A stretch of 5,495 bases of DNA, taken from the NCBI GenBank assembly GCA_017407765.1, contig JAFQVZ010000298.1, positions 1 to 5,495 on the forward strand, in the 5' to 3' direction. The translations under genes and the position numbers were made by a program. Of the stretch, positions 1-4,854 are shown one piece after another. How positions within the stretch are numbered: position 1 is the stretch's first letter; every line of letters starts with the position of its first letter. This DNA comes from Clostridia bacterium. Lineage in GTDB: Bacteria; Bacillota; Clostridia; Oscillospirales; Butyricicoccaceae. The notes under the pieces are model-generated. The model made no database searches and had not been told where the DNA came from. It saw only the letters and a program-made list of their open reading frames with translations.

Positions 1-40
1 ATCCCAGCTGCTTTAGGAAAAGAGCATGTAACAACAAAAC

Positions 41-66
41 AGACTCCCATACGGGAGTCTTTTTTT
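41..66 (+). terminator. Rho-independent terminator, probably bidirectional
   Basis: An 8-bp perfect stem, AGACTCCC (41-48) with GGGAGTCT (53-60), encloses the loop ATAC and is followed by T60-T66. It should end a plus-strand gene lying mostly left of the window; a possible last stop for that gene is the TAG at 14-16, but too little is present to call it. The opposite strand also has a U-rich run after the stem (bases 40-29), and the minus-strand HAD gene stops at 70, so the same hairpin probably serves convergent transcripts. Confidence 0.85.
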
Positions 67-69
67 ACA

Positions 70-537
70 TCACTTTCTCAGGTCGGCTCTGATATGGTCG
101 GGCTTAAGCAGCAGATCGAGGCCGTCGGTGATACTCTTTACGAATATATCGGCATGACTCAGGAGTCCGGCATGCATTCCCTCGCCCAGCAGAACGGCTA
201 CCGCAAGATCGGCCTTGTCAAACATGGGAATATCGTTAAAGCCGTTGCCGAAGCACACAACGCCGCCCTCAAGGCCCTCGACGATCTCAAGCTTGCAAAG
301 TCCTGCTCCCTCGCGGGGGAAGGTGTGGACATTCACCGGAAGGTGAGCACACTGTGCCCTGACCGTGCCGTAGGTATCGGCAGTCAGAACATGGATCTCC
401 ACCTGCTGCCTAAGCTTCTTTATCCTCTCGTCTATCCCCTCTGCCAGAATGCCGTCAACTGCGATGGTGCCGTTATAGTCAAGGACAACATGGCTTATTT
501 CAAGTGCTTCGCGGCCGGGTATCTCTATTCTGATCAT
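70..537 (-). CDS. HAD-family protein, soluble P-type-ATPase-like (COG4087 type)
   Basis: This 155-residue soluble protein consists almost entirely of one HAD core with no visible cap insert and no membrane segment. Motif I is D20-Y-N-G-T24, motif II is the Thr in LTADTYGT (T52), a motif III Lys lies near K82, and motif IV is GNGFND (97-102) followed by a hydrophobic ADLAVAV strand. This resembles the phosphorylation domain of P-type ATPases and the stand-alone COG4087 proteins. The residue two after the nucleophile is Asn, not the Asp of ordinary HAD phosphatases, and the first motif IV acid is also Asn (N98); D102 is kept. The substrate is unknown. The reading frame stays open upstream to 702, but the ATG at 537 is preferred because AGGAG lies 7 bases before it and homology begins there; the upstream extension would cross the neighbour's terminator. 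A link to the metal ATPase 4.3 kb away is only speculation. Confidence 0.88.
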   Translation of the reverse strand: MIRIEIPGREALEISHVVLDYNGTIAVDGILAEGIDERIKKLRQQVEIHVLTADTYGTVRAQCAHLPVNVHTFPREGAGLCKLEIVEGLEGGVVCFGNGFNDIPMFDKADLAVAVLLGEGMHAGLLSHADIFVKSITDGLDLLLKPDHIRADLRK

Positions 538-568
538 ATCTGTTCTCCTAAAATCTTTATTTACTGTC

Positions 569-598
569 AGCCTAACACAGCAGAAGATTTTTGTCCAA
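569..598 (-). promoter_or_regulatory. Weak candidate promoter of the HAD gene
   Basis: Reading on the minus strand, TTGGAC (598-593) is followed after 18 bases by TAGGCT (574-569), which keeps only the most conserved -10 positions. A better -10 match, TATAAT (607-602), has no recognisable -35 because that position falls in the preceding terminator stem. The gene needs a promoter between 538 and 617 unless it is served by read-through, so one of these is plausible; neither is strong. Confidence 0.3.
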
Positions 599-608
599 TA
601 AATTATAT

Positions 609-639
609 CTATAAATAAAGGCTGCCCGAGGGCAGCCTT
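609..639 (-). terminator. Rho-independent terminator of the tandem-HD gene
   Basis: A 9-bp stem pairs AAGGCTGCC (618-626) with GGCAGCCTT (631-639) around a 4-base loop. On the minus strand the stem follows the TAA of the HD gene (646-644) after only 4 bases and leads into a U-rich but interrupted run (TTTATTTAT, read from 619 to about 609). The position and stem are convincing; the interrupted U tract makes some read-through into the HAD gene possible. Confidence 0.82.
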
Positions 640-643
640 ATTT

Positions 644-1639
644 TTATTTTCCAAATACCCGGCGCACAAGGACATCATATTCCTGCCATGCATCGGCATC
701 ACGCAGCTCGGGCATCAGCTCGGCAATGGTGCGGTAGTACCAGCCATGCATTTCCGGATCTTTCTGATTAAAATGCTGCCAGAGTGCATCTCCCTGCTCC
801 TTATAGTCACGGGCAAAAGACCGCATATTTGAAAGTTTGTCGCCCAGAAGGATCATCTTTGCCGCAGCATCGCCGCAGCTTCTGAGGCTCTCGATGGCCT
901 CTTCTTTCCTGACTCTCCATGTCTGCTCGGGAGGGATACCCTCTCGCTTGTTTTCCGACTCGGCTCCCACCAGCGCCGCAACACGGCTGCCGAACCTTGC
1001 CTCGATATCGGAAAGAGTGAAGGGAGTGTCTTCCACAACATCGTGGAGCATTGCCGCCGCAATGACCTCGCAGTCATCGGTCATGGTTCCCACAATGGAG
1101 GCAGCCTCGAAGGGATGCAGAATGTAGGGCAGCCCGTTTCCCTTGCGCTTCATTCCGGCATGAGCCTTTGCAGCAAATGAAGCCGCCCTGCTCACCAGGT
1201 CATCCTCAGCCTCTCCTCCAAGGATCTCCACAGCCTGTTTATACTTGAGGACCCTGTTTCTGTCCTTTTCGGTCACGGTGTCCAGCCTTGAAAGGTCGCT
1301 GTTATGCCTGAGATCGGCAAGCTTTACCGCTCTGGCAACAGGATCTTCACCGATTTTAGCAACATATTCAAGATAGGGCACACTTTTGTCATGGGTCAGC
1401 AGAAGAAGAGCTTCAACAACCGCTTCAGGGATGCCTTCTTTACGCAGGTCATCGGGAGAAGCTCCGGTGTCTTCCATGACATCGTGGAGAAGCGCGGCGC
1501 AGACCTCATATTCTCCCTCAAGCTGCTCGGCAAGATGAAACGGATGAAAAACATAGGGCATCACGCTCTTGTCGAGCTGATTCTTATGTGCCTCAAAGCA
1601 TATCTTCATGGCCTTTTTGGTGAGTTCTGTGTATATCAT
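644..1639 (-). CDS. Tandem HD-domain protein, RelA/SpoT (ppGpp hydrolase)-type HD in duplicate
   Basis: This 331-residue soluble protein is built of two HD phosphohydrolase domains of the RelA/SpoT hydrolase (MESH1-like) type. The first (about 1-140) has H18, H32 in FHPF, H52-D53 with E56-D57 in LLHDVMEDTG, and D109 in KLADLRHN. The second (about 147-330) has H160, H175 in LHPF, H199-D200 with E203-D204 in LHDVVEDT, and D267 in GDKLSNMRS. Both metal-binding sets are complete, so both halves may be active. There is no synthetase, TGS or ACT domain, so it is not a full Rel protein. Related short proteins remove pyrophosphate from (p)ppGpp or act on other nucleotides; the substrate here is inferred, not shown. 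The ATG at 1639 has GGGAGG 8 bases upstream. The gene has its own promoter immediately behind the YitT gene and ends in a hairpin. Confidence 0.93.
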   Translation of the reverse strand: MIYTELTKKAMKICFEAHKNQLDKSVMPYVFHPFHLAEQLEGEYEVCAALLHDVMEDTGASPDDLRKEGIPEAVVEALLLLTHDKSVPYLEYVAKIGEDPVARAVKLADLRHNSDLSRLDTVTEKDRNRVLKYKQAVEILGGEAEDDLVSRAASFAAKAHAGMKRKGNGLPYILHPFEAASIVGTMTDDCEVIAAAMLHDVVEDTPFTLSDIEARFGSRVAALVGAESENKREGIPPEQTWRVRKEEAIESLRSCGDAAAKMILLGDKLSNMRSFARDYKEQGDALWQHFNQKDPEMHGWYYRTIAELMPELRDADAWQEYDVLVRRVFGK

Positions 1640-1668
1640 GCTGACGCCCTCCCTATATTCATACAGAT

Positions 1669-1697
1669 ATTATGGCACAAAAGAATGTGCCGGTCAA
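1669..1697 (-). promoter_or_regulatory. Sigma-A promoter of the tandem-HD gene
   Basis: On the minus strand, TTGACC (1697-1692) and CATAAT (1674-1669) are separated by exactly 17 bases. The predicted start, near 1662, gives a leader of about 23 bases carrying the GGGAGG ribosome binding site. The -35 box directly adjoins the stop codon of the YitT gene (1700-1698). Confidence 0.72.
1674..1691. promoter_or_regulatory. Palindrome filling the spacer of the HD-gene promoter, operator candidate
   Basis: GGCACA (1674-1679) and TGTGCC (1686-1691) form a perfect 6+6 bp inverted repeat around 6 bases. It occupies the 17-base spacer between the -35 and -10 boxes and shares one base with the -10. A repressor bound here would block RNA polymerase. 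It is not followed by a U tract on either strand, so a terminator is a poor alternative. The regulator is not identified. Confidence 0.45.
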
Positions 1698-2618
1698 TCA
1701 GGCTATCTGAGCATCGCCCTTGTCGAAAAGCTCTTTTTTCTTCTTGCCGTGCATATCGCGCTGCTTGAAGTTGCCGATAACGCCGTTCGCCGTCGAAAGA
1801 ACGGCAAAAGAATCGTCGTATTCCTTAACAATATCGCTGAGGACAGGAAGCTGGTCGCGATTGACAATGCATATGAGGATATTTGTCTCTCGGCCGAGAT
1901 ACATTCCCTTGGCAGGCACGACGGTGGCGCTTCGGTGAAGGCGTGTGATTATAGCCTCCGACATTTCTTCGGGATATTCGGTGATGATCTCGCATCTGAT
2001 GGCGCTGCGGCCGCTCTTCATCAGCGAATCGGATACTGTGGATGCTGTGAAGCAGAACATGATGCAGAGGATGACCGGCTCGATCTGAAAATCAAATACG
2101 AAATAGCTGGATGCGGCGATGCAGCAGTTTATGGAAAATGTTATCCAGAAAAAGTCCTGCTGAGGGCGGTACTTGCGGATGACTGCCGCAATAAAGTCGA
2201 TACCGCCGCTGCTTGCGCTGTATTTTGCCAGCAGCGAATAGCAGGCACCGTTGATAACACCGGCTACAAGAGGGCCAAGAATGGTGCTTGTGCCGTTTTC
2301 GGTGGCATAAATAAAGGCGCTGAGGTCGATACTGCCAAACAGGATAAGGGCCAGCGAATTGGAAATGACGTATACCATGCTGCGCACGGCCATCGAGCGG
2401 CTGATGGACCTCCATGCCATCATAGCCAGCGGCACATTTATCATCAGGCTGAGATAACCTATGTTGATGCCGGTTATATGCTTTATCATTGTGCAGATAC
2501 CGGTCAGACCCGAGGGCGCAAAGCTGTTGGGAGCAACAAACAGCTGATAGTTAAGAGCACAAACAAAGGCCAGACCGATTATCATAATATAGGTCATAAG
2601 TTTTTTGTTATCTTTCAC
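1698..2618 (-). CDS. YitT family membrane protein (DUF161 plus C-terminal DUF2179)
   Basis: This protein of about 306 residues matches the YitT layout: five to six hydrophobic segments in the first 200 residues (about 7-28, 53-69, 80-95, 112-131, 156-176, 181-196), then a soluble domain of about 90 residues resembling DUF2179. The conserved block around residues 109-151 includes GTSTILGPLVAG and SASSGGIDFIAA, which is typical of the family. It should sit in the cell membrane with its tail in the cytoplasm; the transported substrate or role of these proteins is not established. The GTG at 2618 is chosen because GGGAGG (2633-2628) lies 9 bases upstream and the next residues, KDNKK, look like a normal YitT start. 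An ATG at 2639 would add 7 residues but has no ribosome binding site and would lie inside a leader of only about 13 bases. Confidence 0.93.
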   Translation of the reverse strand: MKDNKKLMTYIMIIGLAFVCALNYQLFVAPNSFAPSGLTGICTMIKHITGINIGYLSLMINVPLAMMAWRSISRSMAVRSMVYVISNSLALILFGSIDLSAFIYATENGTSTILGPLVAGVINGACYSLLAKYSASSGGIDFIAAVIRKYRPQQDFFWITFSINCCIAASSYFVFDFQIEPVILCIMFCFTASTVSDSLMKSGRSAIRCEIITEYPEEMSEAIITRLHRSATVVPAKGMYLGRETNILICIVNRDQLPVLSDIVKEYDDSFAVLSTANGVIGNFKQRDMHGKKKKELFDKGDAQIA

Positions 2619-2659
2619 GGTTATAAACCTCCCATGCATTCACAAAAATGATTTTCCAT

Positions 2660-2688
2660 ATCATACCCCTCTCTATCCTCTTTTTCAA
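2660..2688 (-). promoter_or_regulatory. Sigma-A promoter of the YitT gene
   Basis: On the minus strand, TTGAAA (2688-2683) and TATGAT (2665-2660) are 17 bases apart. The predicted start, near 2652, gives a leader of about 34 bases to the GTG at 2618, leaving room for the GGGAGG site. This spacing supports the GTG over the ATG at 2639. The remaining AT-rich DNA from 2689 to about 2830 shows no gene and no other clear signal. Confidence 0.68.
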
Positions 2689-2828
2689 GCCTATAATGTT
2701 AACGAAATAACAATCTTTCTCCATAATACTTTATGCACATTTCACAGCTGTACGCAGCGTTTTTACAGCAAAAAGCACAATTTTCTTTTATTTTTTACCC
2801 ATCAAAACAAAAATAGAGCATTTGCTCA

Positions 2829-2868
2829 CAAATAAAATCCGGCCCCCGCAAGCTCTGTCGGGGACCGG
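2829..2868 (-). terminator. Rho-independent terminator of the XRE-solenoid gene
   Basis: CCGGTCCCCG and CGGGGGCCGG (read on the minus strand, 2868-2859 and 2848-2839) form a 10-bp GC-rich stem with one mismatch and a 10-base loop. It is followed by the U-rich run ATTTTATTT. The stem begins 19 bases after the stop codon of the gene ending at 2888. Confidence 0.85.
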
Positions 2869-2887
2869 CTGAAAGAAAGGTTTTTGC

Positions 2888-3637
2888 TTATTTATTTTTG
2901 CCTAAATTGAATATGCCACGCAGCCCGGGGCCTGCTTTCATTTCATTGCAGGTTATTTTTCCGCCTGCTATGACCTTGCCTTCGATGTTTCCGCTGCACT
3001 CGATGCTGCCGCCGCAGGTAACACTGCCGCGAATATCACCCTTTACCTCAACATCACCACCGGTCTTGATATCGCCGTTCACGCTTCCGCACTCCACATC
3101 GCCTCCGCAGGATATCTTTCCTCCCACATCGCCTTCGCATTTTACGTCGCCGCCTGCGGCAATGTTGCCCATATTGCTGCCGCTGCAGGTGACATCGAAT
3201 ACACTTTCGATACTCAGCGCTCTGCCGGTGAACCTAAGTTCAATCGAACCGAGTGCTTCTCCCATGTTGGGATATATATGCCCCTCACGTCCGATATCCT
3301 TTTTGGTATAAAGGGTATGTCCTACATAGGCGACTGCTCTGAGAACGCCGTCATCCTCCCAGGGAAGTGATGTCACTTCCATGATAGGCTTTGTATCTCC
3401 GTTTTCTTCTTCAGCCTGAGCTGCCCTTATCGGTTCACGGCCGAAAAGCTCGTCTATGGATATTCCGAACAGATCGGCTATTGTGGGCAGCAGGAGAATA
3501 TCGGGATAATTGAGGTCACCCTCCCATTTCGACACTGCCTGATTGCTTATCCCCAGCTTGGCTGCAAGCTGCTCCTGAGTATACCCGTTTTCTTTTCTCA
3601 AAGCTGCTATCCTGCGTCCCATGCTCATATTTTCCAT
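2888..3637 (-). CDS. XRE-family DNA-binding protein fused to a bactofilin-like beta-solenoid
   Basis: This 249-residue protein opens with an XRE/Cro-C1 helix-turn-helix (about 7-61: IAALRKENGYTQEQLAAKLG, then SNQAVSKWE, then a helix ending DELFG). A charged linker (about 68-90) and a segment of mixed character (about 95-148) follow. Residues 146-232 are five to six repeats of 15-16 residues of the form G-[DN]-[IV]-x-G-x-[IV]-x-x-G-G-x-[IV]-x-C, a pattern expected for a right-handed beta-helix such as bactofilins. Cysteines recur in register at 151, 167, 183, 214 and 230, with a second column at 177 and 208. No membrane segment or signal peptide is present. It probably binds DNA and may self-assemble through the solenoid; both are inferences. 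The ATG at 3637 is chosen for AAAGGAG 7 bases upstream; an earlier ATG at 3670 overlaps the -10 box. It has its own promoter and terminator. Confidence 0.9.
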   Translation of the reverse strand: MENMSMGRRIAALRKENGYTQEQLAAKLGISNQAVSKWEGDLNYPDILLLPTIADLFGISIDELFGREPIRAAQAEEENGDTKPIMEVTSLPWEDDGVLRAVAYVGHTLYTKKDIGREGHIYPNMGEALGSIELRFTGRALSIESVFDVTCSGSNMGNIAAGGDVKCEGDVGGKISCGGDVECGSVNGDIKTGGDVEVKGDIRGSVTCGGSIECSGNIEGKVIAGGKITCNEMKAGPGLRGIFNLGKNK

Positions 3638-3669
3638 ATCCGTTCTCCTTTGTGTTTTTTTATGAAACA

Positions 3670-3699
3670 AGTATAGCCTTGCACGCCGTAAAAAAGCAA
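3670..3699 (-). promoter_or_regulatory. Sigma-A promoter of the XRE-solenoid gene
   Basis: On the minus strand, TTGCTT (3699-3694) and TATACT (3675-3670) are separated by 18 bases. The predicted start, near 3663, gives a leader of about 25 bases that carries AAAGGAG. The -35 is imperfect, which fits a promoter that is regulated from the repeats just upstream. Confidence 0.6.
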
Positions 3700-3708
3700 T
3701 GACCCATT

Positions 3709-3740
3709 GGTTGAACCCCTTTCCAACCGCCGGTTGAACT
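3709..3740. repeat. GGTTGAAC repeat cluster upstream of the XRE gene promoter, operator candidate
   Basis: GGTTGAACC (3709-3717) is a near-perfect odd palindrome (GGTT-G-AACC). GGTTGAAC recurs at 3732-3739, 23 bp away. Between them CAACCG (3724-3729) and CGGTTG (3731-3736) form a second inverted repeat. All lie just upstream of the -35 box (roughly -46 to -77 relative to the predicted start). Self-regulation by the XRE domain is plausible, but the binding protein is unknown. Confidence 0.42.
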
Positions 3741-3770
3741 TATATTTTTATCTTTACATACTGCAGAAAC

Positions 3771-3801
3771 AAAGAAAAAGGCCGCCCCAAAAGGTTCGGC
3801 C
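3771..3801 (-). terminator. Rho-independent terminator of the small membrane protein gene
   Basis: On the minus strand, GGCCG (3801-3797) pairs with CGGCC (3784-3780). Two mismatches and two further GC pairs close a TTTT loop, and the run TTTTTCTTT follows (3779-3771). It starts 10 bases after the stop codon at 3812. Confidence 0.78.
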
Positions 3802-3811
3802 AATTCCGATT

Positions 3812-4054
3812 TTATTTTGCCTTAAAAACCGCAAATGCTGTGCCAAACAGCATTCCTGCGCTCATGCACAGAGTCATATCCAAAGTGTCCACCAAGAGGC
3901 TCAACGAAGTTCCGATCATCATACCGATCATCATGGATCGGGTCATATCAGCCCTGTCTACCTTGGAATCTTCATCTCTATAAACCGAAGCCGTCAGAGC
4001 AACAGAAAGCCCGAAAAGAATCCATGGCAGGCACGCCTTTGCAAAGTCCATCAT
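3812..4054 (-). CDS. Small predicted membrane protein, family not recognised
   Basis: This 80-residue protein matches no family I can name. It has one hydrophobic segment at about 4-24 (FAKACLPWILFGLSVALTAS), a charged stretch at 25-39 (YRDEDSKVDRADMTR), and two more hydrophobic segments at about 40-57 and 61-77, each with small-residue spacing such as GMMIGTSLS and SAGMLFGTAF that suits close helix packing. It is Met-rich (11 Met) with two Cys (15 and 64). The ATG at 4054 is chosen because GGAGG lies 9 bases upstream; the earlier ATG at 4075 has none, and the adjacent ATG at 4051 is possible. A strong promoter, ribosome binding site and terminator indicate a real gene. It is divergent from the metal-efflux operon and could be related to it, but nothing in the protein proves this. 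Confidence 0.78.
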   Translation of the reverse strand: MMDFAKACLPWILFGLSVALTASVYRDEDSKVDRADMTRSMMIGMMIGTSLSLLVDTLDMTLCMSAGMLFGTAFAVFKAK

Positions 4055-4078
4055 AAACACTAACCTCCAAAACATATA

Positions 4079-4092
4079 CAGATATAAATCTG
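4079..4092. repeat. Short inverted repeat in the leader of the small membrane protein gene
   Basis: CAGAT (4079-4083) and ATCTG (4088-4092) flank ATAA. The repeat lies roughly +9 to +22 from the predicted start at about 4101, between promoter and ribosome binding site. It could be an operator; 5-bp arms in AT-rich DNA can also arise by chance. Confidence 0.3.
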
Positions 4093-4107
4093 ATCTATTC
4101 TGCTTTC

Positions 4108-4136
4108 ATTATCCCAAAAAGAAACCCACGAGTCAA
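4108..4136 (-). promoter_or_regulatory. Strong sigma-A promoter of the small membrane protein gene, extended -10
   Basis: On the minus strand, TTGACT (4136-4131) and GATAAT (4113-4108) are 17 bases apart, and TGG directly before the -10 gives an extended -10 element. The predicted start, near 4101, leaves a leader of about 47 bases. About 64 bp separate this promoter from the divergent promoter of the metal operon. Confidence 0.75.
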
Positions 4137-4199
4137 TCAGAATAACTGTTCAGCTTTTATTTCTTTTGCCTATACGGGCATTATCTGCCGCAGCATATA

Positions 4200-4228
4200 T
4201 TGACATTGTCATTATACCGGTGTAAAAT
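4200..4228 (+). promoter_or_regulatory. Strong sigma-A promoter of the metal-efflux operon
   Basis: A consensus TTGACA (4200-4205) and TAAAAT (4223-4228) are separated by exactly 17 bases. The predicted start is about 4235, immediately before the C/G-tract palindrome, so a repressor bound there would cover the initiation site. The -35 box also lies within the small palindrome TGACA-T-TGTCA (4201-4211). Confidence 0.8.
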
Positions 4229-4235
4229 ATAGTTG

Positions 4236-4258
4236 ACCCCCTCCCCCGGGGGGACCCC
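4236..4258. promoter_or_regulatory. C/G-tract palindrome, probable CsoR-family operator
   Basis: Runs of C5, T, C5, G6, A and C4 lie between the promoter and the ribosome binding site. The core TCCCCC-G-GGGGGA (4242-4254) is a 13-bp palindrome. CsoR/RcnR-family repressors are known to recognise inverted repeats built on G/C tracts, and this site lies at the predicted transcription start and directly before a gene of that family. Negative self-regulation relieved by metal is therefore the expected mode; exact bases contacted are not known. Confidence 0.68.
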
Positions 4259-4276
4259 ATGAAAAGGAGGGATATC

Positions 4277-4540
4277 ATGTCCCACAGTCATTATAGCAAG
4301 GCCCTTGATAACCGCCTTGCCACGATAGAGGGATCGATAGCTGCAATTCGCCGTATGATGGCCGAAGGCCGCGACTGCGAGGATATCCTCCTCCAGTTAT
4401 CGGCTGCCGAAAGCTCGATAAAAAAGGTTTCGAAGATCGTTATCAAAGACCATCTCAGCCACTGTGTGGCCGAAAGCGTTGAAAACGGCGACAGCGAGGC
4501 TATCGAGAGTTTCAGCAATATTCTCGATAAGTTTATTTAA
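4277..4540 (+). CDS. CsoR/RcnR/FrmR-family metal-sensing transcriptional repressor
   Basis: This 87-residue, all-helical protein has the length and motifs of the CsoR family: RLATIEGSIAAIRRM (about 13-27), RDCEDILLQLSAAE (32-45) and KDHLSHCV (57-64). The likely metal ligands C34, H59 and C63 have the spacing of the Cys-His-Cys set in copper-sensing CsoR. Extra histidines at 3, 5 and 62 recall the N-terminal His used by nickel and cobalt sensors of the family, so the metal is uncertain. These repressors act as tetramers that leave DNA on binding metal. The ATG at 4277 is chosen because AAAGGAGGG lies just upstream; an in-frame ATG at 4259 would lie ahead of that site. It is the first gene of an operon with an HMA protein and a P-type ATPase, separated from the next gene by 31 bases without a terminator, which points to control of metal efflux. 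Confidence 0.94.
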   Translation: MSHSHYSKALDNRLATIEGSIAAIRRMMAEGRDCEDILLQLSAAESSIKKVSKIVIKDHLSHCVAESVENGDSEAIESFSNILDKFI

Positions 4541-4571
4541 CAAAAAATTTTTTTCAGGAGGAAACAACATT

Positions 4572-4784
4572 ATGAAGAAGACATTCAAGCTCGAAGATCT
4601 TGACTGCGCAAACTGCGCTGCAGGCATGGAGAGAGGCATTCAGGCTCTCGACGGCGTTATCTCGGCAACAGTCAACTTTATGGGCATGAAGCTCATTCTC
4701 GAGGCTGAAGATGCCAAGTGGGACGAAGTCCTCGCTGCAGCTCAGAAGGTCGCCGACAAGTACGACACAACAATCGTAAAGTAA
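4572..4784 (+). CDS. Stand-alone heavy-metal-associated (HMA) domain protein, metallochaperone-like
   Basis: This 70-residue cytoplasmic protein is a single HMA (ferredoxin-like) domain. The metal loop is LDCANCA, with C12 and C15 as the thiol ligands. The acidic residue before the first Cys (D11) is typical of the HMA domains of Zn/Cd/Pb pumps such as ZntA and CadA, whereas copper chaperones usually have Met-Thr or similar there. It probably binds metal and may pass it to, or regulate, the adjacent pump, which lacks its own N-terminal HMA domain; this looks like a split pump. AGGAGG lies 10 bases before the ATG. It follows the repressor gene closely and is followed by a terminator, which should favour its production over that of the pump. 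A copper role cannot be excluded. Confidence 0.93.
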   Translation: MKKTFKLEDLDCANCAAGMERGIQALDGVISATVNFMGMKLILEAEDAKWDEVLAAAQKVADKYDTTIVK

Positions 4785-4791
4785 GAAATAC

Positions 4792-4814
4792 GGGGAGGTC
4801 GTCCTCCCCTTTTT
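4792..4814 (+). terminator. Intra-operon terminator between the HMA gene and the ATPase gene
   Basis: A 7-bp perfect GC-rich stem, GGGGAGG (4792-4798) with CCTCCCC (4803-4809), encloses TCGT and is followed by five T. It begins 7 bases after the HMA stop codon. No good promoter fits in the 40 bases before the ATPase start, so the pump is probably expressed by partial read-through. Confidence 0.82.
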
Positions 4815-4854
4815 CTACGCACCAAATTGAATATTATCCGTGAGGAAATTAAAT

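Noticed and set aside
94..618. Plus-strand frame of 174 codons opposite the HAD gene
   Set aside because: It is the complement of the HAD motifs and of their upstream spacer, has no ribosome binding site and runs through the neighbour's promoter region.
1608..2651. Long open plus-strand frame of 347 codons across the YitT gene
   Set aside because: It is antisense to a clear YitT/DUF2179 protein that has membrane helices, a ribosome binding site and a promoter. The plus-strand translation is low-complexity in His, Cys and Ala with no recognisable family.
2898..3311. Plus-strand frame with Pro/Ser/Thr repeats resembling a cell-wall protein
   Set aside because: The repeats are the reverse complement of the Gly-rich solenoid repeats of the XRE fusion, so they carry no independent evidence of coding.
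3709..3740. CRISPR array or mobile-element ends suggested by the repeated GGTTGAAC
   Set aside because: Only two copies of 8 bases occur, within a promoter region, with no spacer units, transposase or target duplications.
4201..4211. CopY-type copper box
   Set aside because: The cop box has an even two-base centre (TACA-NN-TGTA); this site has a one-base centre and different outer bases.
4055..4276. Possible riboswitch or small RNA in the divergent intergenic region
   Set aside because: The region is accounted for by two promoters, short palindromes, the operator and the ribosome binding sites. No extended paired structure or known aptamer core was seen.
4541..4571. A-run followed by T-run between repressor and HMA genes, considered as a terminator
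   Set aside because: AAAAAA-TTTTTTT has no GC stem and no loop, and the next gene's ribosome binding site follows at once; the two genes look co-transcribed.
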